Assembly (NCBI GenBank): GCA_002342065.1
Contig: DDPF01000011.1
Span: 62,001-126,000, forward strand
Reading direction: 5' to 3'
Origin: Bacteroidetes bacterium UBA2475
GTDB taxonomy: Bacteria > Bacteroidota > Bacteroidia > B-17B0 > Aurantibacillaceae
DNA length: 64,000 bases
Positions 8,180 to 15,453 of the stretch are shown in pieces (positions within the stretch are counted from its first letter, which is position 1; each line of letters opens with the position of its first letter). The notes beneath the pieces were generated by a model. It saw nothing but the letters and a program-made list of their open reading frames with translations, was not told the origin of the DNA and made no database searches. Both the position numbers and the translations under genes were made by a program.

Positions 8180-8265
8180 ACCACTAAGGCACTTAGTTCA
8201 CTAAGTTGCACTAAGTGTTTTAATTATTTCTTAGTGTTCCTGTGTGTTCTTAGTGTCTTAGTGGT
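8180..8265. repeat. Intergenic palindromic element, ACCAC(T/A)(A/T)AG family, copy 1
   Basis: ACCACTAAGGCACTTAG at the left end mirrors CTTAGTGTCTTAGTGGT at the right end, with further CTTAGTG units inside. It fills the gap between the convergent anti-sigma and hemE genes. Copies with ACCACATAG ends occur at 37331-37469 and 50673-50817. Confidence 0.65.
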
Positions 8266-8266
8266 T

Positions 8267-9295
8267 TTAAATCCATTTATACTCTTTAACTACATTAACA
8301 AACAACTTCGCTTTTTCTTTATCGATGTCAGGATACAAACCGTGACCAAGGTTACAGATGTATTTTTCTTTACCAAATGCTTTAAGCATCAGTTGCGTTT
8401 CTTCAATAATTTTTTTATCGCTTGAATATAATAAACAGGGGTCAGCATTTCCTTGCAAAGTTTTATTACCTGAAAATTTGCGGGCAGTTAATGGATCGAT
8501 GGTCCAATCTAAACCAATAGAACTGCAAGATGTTTCTGAAATTTTTTGAATGGCGTAATGCGCATCTTTTGCAAACACAGTTACCGGAACCAATGGCGAT
8601 AAAGCATCGCAAATTTTTGAAATATATTTTAAAGAAAATTCATAATACATTTTCTCGCTTAACACGCCAGCCCAAGAATCGAAAAGTTGCACAATATCAA
8701 CACCGGCCGCAACCTGGCCTTTTAAATAATTAATAGTACTTAAAGTAATTTTCTCTAGTAGTTGATGCGATAATTCGGGTTGTGTATATAAAAATTGTTT
8801 TGCTTTACTAAATGTTTTACTTCCACTACCTTCTATCATGTATGCAAATAAGGTCCATGGTGCGCCCGCAAAACCAATTAAAGGTACGCGATCATTCAAT
8901 TCTTTTTTTGTAAGCTGAAGTGCTTTCATTACATAATCAAGATCGCCAGCTTCTGCTATTTTTAAATTATCAATGTCTGTTTTATTTTTAACTGTATGTT
9001 CAAACCAAGGGCCTTTCGCCTCTATCATTTGGTAGGGCAAACCCATTGCTTCGGGAATTACTAAAATATCGCTAAAAATAATAGCTGCATCAACACCTAA
9101 AATGTCAACTGGCTGAATGGTAACCTCGCAGGCCAGTTCCGGGTTTTTCACAAACTCAATAAAGTTCTTTGCTTTAGCCCTTGTGGCCCTGTATTCCGGC
9201 AAAATTCTTCCTGCCTGGCGCATAAGCCACACAGGAGCGCGCTCTACCGCTGATCCTTTGGCTGCACGTAATAATAGATCGTTTTTTAACATCAT
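8267..9295 (-). CDS. hemE: Uroporphyrinogen decarboxylase
   Basis: This ~342-residue enzyme decarboxylates the four acetate side chains of uroporphyrinogen III to give coproporphyrinogen III in haem synthesis. The two family signatures are present: APVWLMRQAGRILPEYR near the N-terminus and IGFAGAPWTLFAYMIEG in the middle. I chose the ATG pair at 9292-9295 (MMLKNDLLLRA) because known HemE proteins begin this way and because TAACTTTG, a -7 promoter element, ends only 2 nt upstream. A longer start at 9319 would lie upstream of that promoter. It stands alone here rather than in a hem operon. Confidence 0.96.
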   Translation of the reverse strand: MMLKNDLLLRAAKGSAVERAPVWLMRQAGRILPEYRATRAKAKNFIEFVKNPELACEVTIQPVDILGVDAAIIFSDILVIPEAMGLPYQMIEAKGPWFEHTVKNKTDIDNLKIAEAGDLDYVMKALQLTKKELNDRVPLIGFAGAPWTLFAYMIEGSGSKTFSKAKQFLYTQPELSHQLLEKITLSTINYLKGQVAAGVDIVQLFDSWAGVLSEKMYYEFSLKYISKICDALSPLVPVTVFAKDAHYAIQKISETSCSSIGLDWTIDPLTARKFSGNKTLQGNADPCLLYSSDKKIIEETQLMLKAFGKEKYICNLGHGLYPDIDKEKAKLFVNVVKEYKWI

Positions 9296-9418
9296 GGCAA
9301 AGTTACATGCAAATTCCACAATTCATAAAATTATTGCAATTTATTAGTCCTAAAATAGTGATGAGCGGTTTTTTATCTAAACGCAAAGGAACGTATATTG
9401 CAACTACTAAAATTACAC

Positions 9419-11404
9419 ATGAAAAAATTATTATTATCTATCGCTTTTATTGGAATAAGCCTGGTAAATGCGCAACAACATTTCTGTTCTAAATCAAAGC
9501 AAGCAGCTATGGCCGGTTACTTTGAGCATCAGGCCAGAACCTCAGCTTTGGCGCCACAAATATCGCATGAATTAAAATACGATGTAAAATTTGTACACTT
9601 AATGCTTAATCTTGAAAGAAACACAAAGTATGTAAGCGGGGGTGTAAAAACAGTAGCTACTGTTACAGCTTCTGCCATGGACACCTTTGCCTGTGCGTTA
9701 CACGAAAATCATACAATTGATTCGATCAGGTTTAACGGCGTGCTTTCATCTTTTATAAGGACGGATAGTACTGTAAAAGTAGCTCCCGCTGTACCTCTAA
9801 CAAACTCCCAATCATTTACGGTTACAATTTATTATAAAGGCAATCCGCCTGTTGGCGGTTCCGCAATTGGAAGTGGTTTTAGTACTGGCAACTCAACATC
9901 TTGGGGCAACCAGGTAACCTGGAGTTTGAGTGAAGCCGTTGTAGCATATCATTGGTGGCCATGTAAACAAATATTGACCGATAAAATAGATTCAAGTTGG
10001 GTATTTGTAACTACCGATTCAACCAACAAAGTTGGCTCTAATGGTTTATTAAAAAATGTGGTTGTAGTTGGTAATAAAAAGCGCTACGAATGGAAATCTA
10101 GAATGACAATTAATTACTATTTAATATCAGTTGCCATTGCCAGATACAAAGAGTATAATTTATATGCACACCCATTGTATTTGCCAAACGATTCTATTTT
10201 AATTCAAAATTATATTTATGATAACGCTATAAACAATACACTTTTTAATTCTCAAAAAATTCAATTAAATAAAATGCCGGCTGTAATGGAACTTCAGTGC
10301 AAACTGTTTGGCATGTATCCATTTTATAAAGAAAAATACGGCCATTGTATGGCGCCATTTGGTGGTGGCATGGAACACCAAACAATGACCAGTCTTGGAT
10401 TTTTTGATTATTATATTGACGCGCATGAATTGGGCCACCAATGGTGGGGCGATAATGTTACCTGCAAAAGCTGGGGCGATATCTGGATCAACGAAGGTTT
10501 TGCTTCTTATAGCGAACATTTAACTGCACAGTATATAGACCCAACCAACTTCGCTCCGAATTTAAATTCAGCGCACAACAGTGTAATGAGCCAGCCGGGG
10601 GGAAAAGTTTTTGTAACCGGACAAGACACGATGAACTCAAATGTTATTTTTGATTCGCGTTTAACTTACGATAAAGGCGGCGCGATTGTTAGATCTCTCC
10701 AATTTTTAACCAACAGTGATAGTATTTGGTTTAATACCATCCGCGGTTTTCAGAGCACATATAAGAACAGCACTGCTTCAGTAGTTGATTTTAAAAATTA
10801 TTATCAAACGCAAACAGGTATTAATGCTACGCAGTTTTTTAACCAATGGTATTATGGCGAAGGATACCCAACCTTTAATGTAAAATATTATGGGGCCCCA
10901 GGATCAATGATCATTCAGAGTACACAAACAACAAGTTTCCCTTCTTCTATTCCATTATTTGTAACGCCAATTGAATATAGAATTACGCGTTCAGGTTTCC
11001 CTGATACAACTGTAAGGGTAATGCATAGCAATGCTATTGAAACATATACAATTAATATGCTTGGCACACCAACAGGTGTTGTTTGCGATCCAAATAATTG
11101 GTTAATTAATAAAGTAATTGGTCCGGCGCTTGATAATTCATTAGGTCTGCACGAAAACGGAAATTTATTTTCAACTATTACAGTTGGTCCAAACCCAACA
11201 AAAGGTTCATTTACATTAACCAACGATCAAAATATGGAAGGTAAAGTTGAAGTATTTGATATGATCGGGAAAAAATTAATGGAGAAAAAATTAACTTCAG
11301 AAATTAGTTTTGATCTGGGCAACTACACTAATGGCATTTATATCTTAAAAATTTCGGATACAAATGGCAATGAAAGATCTTCACAAAAAATAATTAAACA
11401 ATAA
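9419..11404 (+). CDS. M1-family metallopeptidase with T9SS sorting domain
   Basis: This ~661-residue secreted zinc peptidase has a signal peptide at residues 1-18 (MKKLLLSIAFIGISLVNA). The substrate-binding motif is GGGMEH (315-320), in place of the usual GAMEN, and the zinc site is HELGHQWWG (His336, Glu337, His340) with Glu359 as third ligand. The last ~80 residues (starting VGPNPTKGSF) are a type-A T9SS C-terminal sorting domain, so the enzyme is exported across the outer membrane. The ATG at 9419 was preferred over an upstream TTG because it starts the signal peptide. It faces the unknown gene at 11465 across a shared terminator. Confidence 0.93.
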   Translation: MKKLLLSIAFIGISLVNAQQHFCSKSKQAAMAGYFEHQARTSALAPQISHELKYDVKFVHLMLNLERNTKYVSGGVKTVATVTASAMDTFACALHENHTIDSIRFNGVLSSFIRTDSTVKVAPAVPLTNSQSFTVTIYYKGNPPVGGSAIGSGFSTGNSTSWGNQVTWSLSEAVVAYHWWPCKQILTDKIDSSWVFVTTDSTNKVGSNGLLKNVVVVGNKKRYEWKSRMTINYYLISVAIARYKEYNLYAHPLYLPNDSILIQNYIYDNAINNTLFNSQKIQLNKMPAVMELQCKLFGMYPFYKEKYGHCMAPFGGGMEHQTMTSLGFFDYYIDAHELGHQWWGDNVTCKSWGDIWINEGFASYSEHLTAQYIDPTNFAPNLNSAHNSVMSQPGGKVFVTGQDTMNSNVIFDSRLTYDKGGAIVRSLQFLTNSDSIWFNTIRGFQSTYKNSTASVVDFKNYYQTQTGINATQFFNQWYYGEGYPTFNVKYYGAPGSMIIQSTQTTSFPSSIPLFVTPIEYRITRSGFPDTTVRVMHSNAIETYTINMLGTPTGVVCDPNNWLINKVIGPALDNSLGLHENGNLFSTITVGPNPTKGSFTLTNDQNMEGKVEVFDMIGKKLMEKKLTSEISFDLGNYTNGIYILKISDTNGNERSSQKIIKQ

Positions 11405-11428
11405 TTTTATTTATTGTTCTGAAAAACA

Positions 11429-11459
11429 AAAAGCCTTCCAAAAAAATTGGAAGGCTTTT
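11429..11459. terminator. Bidirectional terminator
   Basis: AAAAGCCTTCCAA and TTGGAAGGCTTTT pair around a 5-nt A loop. It lies between the convergent M1 peptidase and the gene at 11465, with T-runs on both strands. Confidence 0.85.
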
Positions 11460-11464
11460 TGTTT

Positions 11465-12100
11465 TTAATCTCTTTCCCATTTTCTTCTGCTAGTTCCTTT
11501 TTGCTTTACAATTATATATCCCCTGCTCTTCGCATACCATTCTAACCTTCTCCTTAATTTACGTGGGTAAAATGTTTTTCGCCAGGTTCTTTTAAATGAA
11601 AATTTATACAGCACATCTATTTGGGCCAATATATCATAAGCTGCCGCACCACAGCGCATTCCAAAAAAAGCATAATCATAGGGACTACGTTTTTGATAAG
11701 CAATTACAATACTATCTAATTTGTTTTCTTGCTGTGCAGATATCTTTATAGAAATAATTGTTTTTTTAACCGAATCGTAATGGCTGCCAAGAATTTCATA
11801 AAAAGAAATTGTATCGTGAACACTGAACTTACTATTGATTATTTTTGGTTTTGCAAAAATATGAAAGCCCGACCTTGGTTGAAAATTAATGATCTTGTTT
11901 GGTTCATATTCGATCCCAGCATGCCCACCAAGAACACCACCAAACCATTTATCTTCTTCGTGCCTGAATTGTTTTTTCGGCTTGGAACCATGTAAAAAAT
12001 GAACTCTGATAGTTACAGAATCTGAATTTGCTTTTAGTGTTTGAAAATTATATATAGCCAATGTCAACACGACAAAGCATCGTAAAAATGTTTTTTTCAT
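11465..12100 (-). CDS. Secreted protein of unknown function, possible papain-like fold
   Basis: This 211-residue protein has an N-terminal signal peptide (about residues 1-24, ending LKA). I do not recognise the family. A GGHAGIEYEP motif (His about residue 60) is followed some 90 residues later by MRCGAAAYDIL. A His in a GxHxGI context paired with a Cys near the start of a helix is the layout of circularly permuted NlpC/P60 (LRAT/YiiX-type) enzymes, so a thiol hydrolase or acyltransferase is possible. The C-terminal 45 residues are strongly basic. It stands alone between two terminators. Confidence 0.65.
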   Translation of the reverse strand: MKKTFLRCFVVLTLAIYNFQTLKANSDSVTIRVHFLHGSKPKKQFRHEEDKWFGGVLGGHAGIEYEPNKIINFQPRSGFHIFAKPKIINSKFSVHDTISFYEILGSHYDSVKKTIISIKISAQQENKLDSIVIAYQKRSPYDYAFFGMRCGAAAYDILAQIDVLYKFSFKRTWRKTFYPRKLRRRLEWYAKSRGYIIVKQKGTSRRKWERD

Positions 12101-12159
12101 TTTAATTTATTTTAAGTTTAAAAAATAGAAGATCGTGCCAAAGAATTAGCCTAAACAAA

Positions 12160-12177
12160 AAGGTAAGATCTTACCTT
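12160..12177. terminator. Perfect 18-nt palindrome, possible terminator
   Basis: AAGGTAAGATCTTACCTT is a perfect palindrome flanked by A-runs, giving a T-run on the minus strand (CTTTTTG). It lies just after the small ORF at 12186-12293 and before the gene at 11465. Confidence 0.5.
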
Positions 12178-12185
12178 AAAAAAAA

Positions 12186-12293
12186 TTAACTAGTAGGATA
12201 TGCTGTTATTGAAAAAATAGTATTGCGAACACAATTAGAAGAACCAACAGATGATCTCCCCTTTTTTGAAATTGTATTTGATACGTGAAGCAT
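12186..12293 (-). CDS. Candidate 35-aa small ORF downstream of the tRNA array
   Basis: An ATG at 12293 opens a 35-codon frame (starting MLHVSNTISKK) rich in Ser and Thr with a single Cys. TACATTTG (complement of 12299-12306), a -7 promoter element, ends 5 nt before the ATG, and a perfect palindrome follows the stop. The unit could be a leaderless small peptide gene or a small RNA. There is no homology evidence and coding potential cannot be judged at this length. The rest of the 12101-12362 gap holds nothing else I can name. Confidence 0.25.
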   Translation of the reverse strand: MLHVSNTISKKGRSSVGSSNCVRNTIFSITAYPTS

Positions 12294-12362
12294 ATATACA
12301 AATGTAATAATTTGTTCCTCAGAAAAATATTTTTAAGATTGTTTAACAGCAAATTATTTTTG

Positions 12363-12433
12363 TTCTCTTAACTGGAATCGAACCAATATCTTATCCTTAG
12401 AAGGGAAACGTTTTTCCGTTAAACTATAAGAGA
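12363..12433 (-). tRNA. tRNA-Arg(TCT), last gene of the tRNA array
   Basis: Acceptor TCTCTTA/TAAGAGA, D-stem GTTT/AAAC, anticodon loop CTTCTAA and T-loop TTCGATT are all recognisable. The anticodon stem has one mismatch. The encoded 3' end is A73 followed by CA, not CCA. Confidence 0.85.
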
Positions 12434-12436
12434 ATG

Positions 12437-12507
12437 TTCTCCCGACAAGAATCGAACTTGTATTTCGCGGTTAAAAGCCGCGAGCTCTACCATTGAGCTA
12501 CGAGAGA
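12437..12507 (-). tRNA. tRNA-Lys(TTT)
   Basis: This is a fully canonical cloverleaf: acceptor TCTCTCG/CGGGAGA, D-stem GCTC/GAGC, anticodon arm CGCGG-CTTTTAA-CCGCG and T-arm ACAAG-TTCGATT-CTTGT. The 3' end is A73 then CA. Only 3 nt separate it from the Arg(TCT) gene. Confidence 0.95.
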
Positions 12508-12518
12508 ATTTTATTTTG

Positions 12519-12589
12519 TAGCCCCTGACCGAATCGAACGATCACTTAATGGATGTAAGCCATTTATTCTACCTTTAAATTAAGGAGCT
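12519..12589 (-). tRNA. tRNA-Val(TAC)
   Basis: Acceptor AGCTCCT/AGGGGCT, anticodon arm AATGG-CTTACAT-CCATT and T-arm TGATC-TTCGATT-like are present. The D-stem is AT-rich (ATTT/GAAT). A73 is followed by CA. Confidence 0.9.
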
Positions 12590-12606
12590 GTTTTCTTTTT
12601 CATATG

Positions 12607-12680
12607 TGGAGTGGATGAGAATCGAACTCACCTCAGTCTGCTTGCAAATCAAACTCGCCGGCCTTGGTACATGACACCCC
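12607..12680 (-). tRNA. tRNA-Ala(TGC)-like, weak D-arm
   Basis: Acceptor GGGGTGT/CCACTCC (last pair mismatched), anticodon loop TTTGCAA and T-arm GTGAG-TTCGATT-CTCAT. The anticodon stem has a terminal A-G mismatch and the D-arm is hard to fold. A Cys(GCA) reading of the loop fits the stem less well. Confidence 0.7.
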
Positions 12681-12688
12681 ATTTATTG

Positions 12689-12761
12689 TTGCCTTAGCAG
12701 GAATTGAACCTACACCCTTTGGCTTATGAGACCACTGCTCCACCACTTGAGCTATAAGGCA
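12689..12761 (-). tRNA. tRNA with CAT anticodon (Met or Ile2)
   Basis: Acceptor TGCCTTA/TAAGGCA, D-stem GCTC/GAGC, anticodon loop CTCATAA with a 4-bp stem and T-arm GTAGG-TTCAATT-CCTGC. Sequence alone does not tell elongator Met from lysidine-modified Ile. It closely resembles the Ile(GAT) gene next to it. Confidence 0.85.
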
Positions 12762-12772
12762 ATTTGTTTTTG

Positions 12773-12845
12773 TTGTCTTAGCAGGATTTGAACCTACAAC
12801 CTTCGACGTATCAGATCGCTGCTCCACCAATTGAGCTATAAGACA
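12773..12845 (-). tRNA. tRNA-Ile(GAT)
   Basis: Acceptor TGTCTTA/TAAGACA, D-stem GCTC/GAGC, anticodon loop CTGATAC and T-arm GTAGG-TTCAAAT-CCTGC. The first anticodon-stem pair is mismatched. A73 is followed by CA. Confidence 0.88.
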
Positions 12846-12854
12846 ATTTCTACA

Positions 12855-12931
12855 ATTCTTATTCTCGCTCCACTGGCGAGGCAAAGCTCGCCATCGCGAG
12901 TGAAACCTCGCGACAGTTGAGCTATAAGACA
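12855..12931 (-). pseudogene. tRNA remnant with palindromic insertion in the D-loop
   Basis: The 5' end TGTCTTATAGCTCAA is identical to the neighbouring Ile(GAT) gene except in the D-loop. There a ~42-nt double hairpin (12874-12915) interrupts the sequence; GTGGAGC then resumes the D-stem. Beyond that only a short degenerate stretch is left where the anticodon and T arms should be. It appears to be a copy broken by a REP-like element. Confidence 0.7.
12874..12915. repeat. REP-like double hairpin inserted in a tRNA D-loop
   Basis: Two adjacent hairpins: GGCGAG-GCAAAG-CTCGCC (12875-12892) and CGCGAG-TGAAAC-CTCGCG (12895-12912). They are far more GC-rich than the surroundings. Confidence 0.7.
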
Positions 12932-12934
12932 ATG

Positions 12935-13010
12935 AGGACAGAAACAGAATCGAACTGTTATTAAATTAGTTTTGCAGACTAATACCGAAACCAATATTGG
13001 CTACCTGTCC
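12935..13010 (-). tRNA. tRNA-Cys(GCA)
   Basis: Acceptor GGACAGG/TCTGTCC, anticodon arm TTAGT-CTGCAAA-ACTAA and T-arm AACAG-TTCGATT-CTGTT. The discriminator is U73, as expected for Cys, followed by CA. The D-loop is long. Confidence 0.92.
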
Positions 13011-13015
13011 TTAAG

Positions 13016-13086
13016 AGCGAAATATCAGGATCGAACTGCATCCCCTGTTTGGAAGACAGGTGCTTTACCATTAAGCTATATTTCGC
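13016..13086 (-). tRNA. tRNA-Gly(TCC)
   Basis: The acceptor can pair over 8 bp (GCGAAATA/TATTTCGC). D-stem GCTT/AAGC and anticodon arm CCTGT-CTTCCAA-ACAGG are perfect. The T-arm is about one base short with a weak stem, so function is less certain. Confidence 0.78.
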
Positions 13087-13090
13087 ATAG

Positions 13091-13163
13091 TACTCCGCAC
13101 GGGAATCGAACCCGCATTACCAGATTGAAAGTCTGGTTTCCTAACCTTTTAGAAGAACGGAGC
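13091..13163 (-). tRNA. tRNA-Glu(TTC)
   Basis: Acceptor GCTCCGT/GCGGAGT, D-stem TTCT/AGGA, anticodon arm CCAGA-CTTTCAA-TCTGG and T-arm GCGGG-TTCGATT-CCCGT. A73 is followed by CT. Confidence 0.92.
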
Positions 13164-13243
13164 AAATTAACTCCTCGCCTTCAATGTTGTTTTTTGTATT
13201 CATCATTTCTCTTTTTAAAATTTATTTTTTTGTTTTTAATTTC

Positions 13244-13307
13244 AGAGTAACAGCGGGGAATTTCCTACGTTTTAAAAACAAGGCTTTGCCCGCTTTGCTA
13301 TTACTCT
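13244..13307. repeat. tRNA-like stem-loop with 7-bp terminal stem
   Basis: AGAGTAA (13244-13250) pairs perfectly with TTACTCT (13301-13307). Inside, AGCGGG (252-257 in local numbering, 13252-13257) pairs with CCCGCT (13289-13294). Size and acceptor-like stem suggest a decayed tRNA or an inserted hairpin; no T-loop or anticodon arm is visible. Confidence 0.4.
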
Positions 13308-13328
13308 CTACTTCTTCAATTCTATTTG

Positions 13329-13397
13329 CACACCTCCAACGAATCGAACGTTGTCCTTTGCTTTTGGAGAGCAATTGGCCACCATGGCCTGAAGTGC
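13329..13397 (-). tRNA. tRNA-Trp(CCA)
   Basis: Acceptor GCACTTC/GAGGTGT (all 7 pairs, two of them G-U), anticodon arm TTGCT-CTCCAAA-AGCAA and T-arm CAACG-TTCGATT-CGTTG. The discriminator is G73, as expected for Trp, followed by CA. Confidence 0.88.
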
Positions 13398-13404
13398 ATT
13401 TTTG

Positions 13405-13514
13405 CGGTTTATAAGGGAATCGAACCCTTGTCTTCCGAGCGACAGTCGGAGATAATAGTCCACCCCCACAAGCTCGCTCAAAAGTCCACTGGGCTTTTGC
13501 CGTACCAATAAACC
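13405..13514 (-). tRNA. tRNA-Asp(GTC) with palindromic insertion in the D-arm
   Basis: Acceptor GGTTTAT/ATAAACC, anticodon arm TCCGA-CTGTCGC-TCGGA, T-arm AAGGG-TTCGATT-CCCTT and G73 are all intact. The gene is 110 nt long because a ~37-nt palindromic element (13468-13504) sits in the D-loop region. The same element cuts another tRNA at 16137-16173. Whether the transcript is processed or functional is unknown. Confidence 0.8.
13468..13504 (-). repeat. Palindromic element A (CAAAAG..CTTTTG core), copy 1
   Basis: On the minus strand it reads ACGGCAAAAGCCCAGTGGAC followed by TTTTGAGCGAGCTTGTG. It matches 16137-16173 at nearly every position, in the opposite orientation relative to the host tRNA. 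Confidence 0.75.
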
Positions 13515-13522
13515 AGTTCTTC

Positions 13523-13652
13523 GATAGATGCAAGCGTTTTGTATAAGGCTTTTACACACTTTGCCTTTATTGTCATTAAGCTGCGGGCTTTAACCGCTCC
13601 TTATACTCTGCTGCACTTCGACAAAAACACAGCAACACTTTTTGCATCTATC
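13523..13652. repeat. Nested inverted repeat of 130 nt inside the tRNA array
   Basis: Outer arms GATAGATGCAA (13523-13533) and TTGCATCTATC (13642-13652) are perfect complements. Inner arms GTATAAGG (13541-13548) and CCTTATAC (13599-13606) form a second stem. It lies between tRNA-Asp and tRNA-Asn and contains no ORF. Confidence 0.65.
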
Positions 13653-13679
13653 CGGCGTACCTTTAGTGGTCAACCTTTG

Positions 13680-13752
13680 CGGACAAGGTAAGGTTCGAAC
13701 TTACTACCCTTTGATTAACAATCAAGCGCTCATCCATATGAGCTTCTCGTCC
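13680..13752 (-). tRNA. tRNA-Asn(GTT)
   Basis: Acceptor GGACGAG/CTTGTCC, D-stem GCTC/GAGC, anticodon loop TTGTTAA and T-arm GTAAG-TTCGAAC-CTTAC. G73 is followed by CA. Confidence 0.93.
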
Positions 13753-13765
13753 ATTTATTTTTTTG

Positions 13766-13838
13766 AGCCAACAATAGGAGTCGAACCTATGACCCGCTGT
13801 TTACAAAACAGACGCTCTGGCCTCTGAGCTATGCCGGC
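13766..13838 (-). tRNA. tRNA-Thr(TGT)
   Basis: Acceptor GCCGGCA/TGTTGGC, D-stem GCTC/GAGC, anticodon loop TTTGTAA and T-arm ATAGG-TTCGACT-CCTAT. It is the first tRNA after the slipin gene in the direction of transcription. Confidence 0.93.
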
Positions 13839-13845
13839 ATTTTTA

Positions 13846-13878
13846 AAAACTCCCGTCTCACGTTAAAACGGGAGTTTT
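13846..13878. terminator. Terminator after the slipin gene
   Basis: AAAACTCCCGT pairs with ACGGGAGTTTT, with T-runs on both strands. It separates the slipin stop (13893) from tRNA-Thr. Confidence 0.8.
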
Positions 13879-13892
13879 GTTTTTCATTCCTT

Positions 13893-15068
13893 TTATTTTT
13901 TATCAGGAACGAAGATCTGCTTTAATTGTCCTACAAGATCTGATCCGCCAGACAATGAAATGTTATTGATTTTTTCTGCGATCTTTTCCACGTATTCCAT
14001 TTCTTTTAATTTGAACAACATAGCGTTGTCTTCCATTAATTTTGCAGTGTTCAATAAACTTCTTGTTGAAGCAGTTTCTTCTCTTCTCATAATAGTGTTG
14101 GCTTGTGCTTTTTTCTCAGCTACCAAAACCTGGTTCATGATCTCTTTCACATCACCTGGCAAGATGATATCCCTGATACCACTACCTTTTAACACTACAC
14201 CCAAAGCTTCCACTTTTTCGGCGGCAGACTCCATTACGTAAGTTGAGATATTTTCTTTTTTCTCTAACAACTCATCTAATGTTAATGCACCAACAAACTC
14301 TCTTAAAGCCAATTGCATCAATACGTATAATTGTTTATCGTATTCTTTATTATTAACTATTGCTTTTACAATATCTTTGATATTATATTGCAAATAGAAA
14401 TTAATTCTTAATGCAGCTTTGTCTTTAGTCAAAATTTCTTGGCCTGCAATTTCCATTTGCATAGTTCTTAAGTCGGCTTTTGAAAAAACAATAGATGTAC
14501 TGTTTTTCCAGAAGTAGTAAGTACCGGCTTCAACAATTTTGTTGAATTTACCATCCACATACATCACCGCTTTTTCAAATGGCTCTACCGCAAAAGTTCT
14601 TACATATGGCAACAACTCTTTTCTTGAGAACAAAGATCTGTCAATGCCAACATCCATTTCGATCGCGTTTAGATCAGCTACAATAAATTTGTAATCTATC
14701 AACCCTTTCCAGAAAATATATCTGCCTGGAGTTAACACACCAACAAATAAATTATTCTCATATTGTAATACGATCTCATTATTTTTTACTTCTACAATAG
14801 AAGTAGCATTTACAAAATCTTCGTTCTTCAATAGAATATTTAAATTCACAGGGGCATCAAATCTTTTGGTCATATCGCTTTCAAATACAACTTCAGATGG
14901 CCATAGCCAGTATACACCTTCATTTAACAATTTAATTAAATTGTCGTTTTTAAATACCAAACCTTTTTTCCAGGCATTAATTTTTACTCTTTTCATTTTT
15001 TTGTTTTTTATTTTTGGAAGTGCAAATTTTATTTCTGCACTTTCCTGGTTTATATTTATTGTAATCAT
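13893..15068 (-). CDS. SPFH/Band-7 slipin-family protein inside the tRNA array
   Basis: This ~391-residue protein has two slipin-like repeats (LLNEGVYWLWPSE and, later, IVEAGTYYFWKNS). The SPFH core follows: MQMEIAGQEILTKDKAALRINFYLQYNI, the DELLEKKENI loop and the C-terminal AEKKAQANTIMRREETAST coiled coil. The membrane-anchoring N-terminus of typical stomatins is not obvious. I took the ATG at 15068; another ATG at 14996 (MKRVKINAW) is where many slipins start. It is on the same strand as the 28 tRNA units around it. SPFH proteins assemble oligomeric scaffolds, and some bacterial ones lie beside RNA-repair genes (from memory). A link to the tRNAs is inference. Confidence 0.9.
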   Translation of the reverse strand: MITININQESAEIKFALPKIKNKKMKRVKINAWKKGLVFKNDNLIKLLNEGVYWLWPSEVVFESDMTKRFDAPVNLNILLKNEDFVNATSIVEVKNNEIVLQYENNLFVGVLTPGRYIFWKGLIDYKFIVADLNAIEMDVGIDRSLFSRKELLPYVRTFAVEPFEKAVMYVDGKFNKIVEAGTYYFWKNSTSIVFSKADLRTMQMEIAGQEILTKDKAALRINFYLQYNIKDIVKAIVNNKEYDKQLYVLMQLALREFVGALTLDELLEKKENISTYVMESAAEKVEALGVVLKGSGIRDIILPGDVKEIMNQVLVAEKKAQANTIMRREETASTRSLLNTAKLMEDNAMLFKLKEMEYVEKIAEKINNISLSGGSDLVGQLKQIFVPDKK

Positions 15069-15298
15069 TTTCTTTTTAAAAGAAGGAACAAAACCATTCG
15101 TCAATTTTAAACGGCAGCTTTGCTTAAGTTTATACCTCCAACAGTGGTTTGTATAATTTTGTAGATCCTTAATTAAAATTTACAGCCTTATAAAAAGCAA
15201 CATTTTTGTATAAACGGTATCTGCATACCGCGGTTTATTACTGATCTGCCTTTGAATTATTTCTAATTTTTTAGCGGAGCAGTTTTGCACTTCTTTTT
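15069..15298. other. Leader region of the slipin gene
   Basis: These 230 nt separate the degenerate tRNA-Asn from the slipin gene. They hold one hairpin (CGGTAT/ATACCG at 15215-15230) and a GGAGG on the minus strand near 15135 with no start codon in range. I see no further gene. Confidence 0.4.
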
Positions 15299-15381
15299 GG
15301 TCACCCATTTTTATAGAAGGGGGTGAACTTCTCTTCATCTGGATTAACAGTCCAGTACTCTACCACTGAGTTACACGATCC
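15299..15381 (-). pseudogene. Degenerate tRNA-Asn(GTT)
   Basis: The 5' two-thirds are good: GGATCGT, D-stem ACTC/GAGT and anticodon arm CTGGA-CTGTTAA-TCCAG. The T-loop lacks the TTCGA core, and the 3' acceptor strand does not pair with the 5' strand. It is a second, probably dead, Asn gene. Confidence 0.65.
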
Positions 15382-15383
15382 TT

Positions 15384-15453
15384 ATTCGTGACAGGATTCG
15401 AACCTGTGCTTGGAGTTGTTGCTCTAGCCAACTGAGCTATCCTTTACAAAAGG
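15384..15453 (-). pseudogene. tRNA remnant lacking an anticodon arm
   Basis: A D-arm (AGCTCAGTTGGCTAGAGC) and a perfect T-arm (ACAGG-TTCGAAT-CCTGT) are joined by only ~13 nt with no possible anticodon stem. No clean acceptor stem forms. Confidence 0.6.

Noticed and set aside
12631..12663. tRNA-Cys reading of the gene at 12607
   Set aside because: A GCA anticodon would need a stem with a T-C mismatch at its base, whereas TGC leaves only a terminal A-G mismatch, and a good tRNA-Cys lies at 12935.
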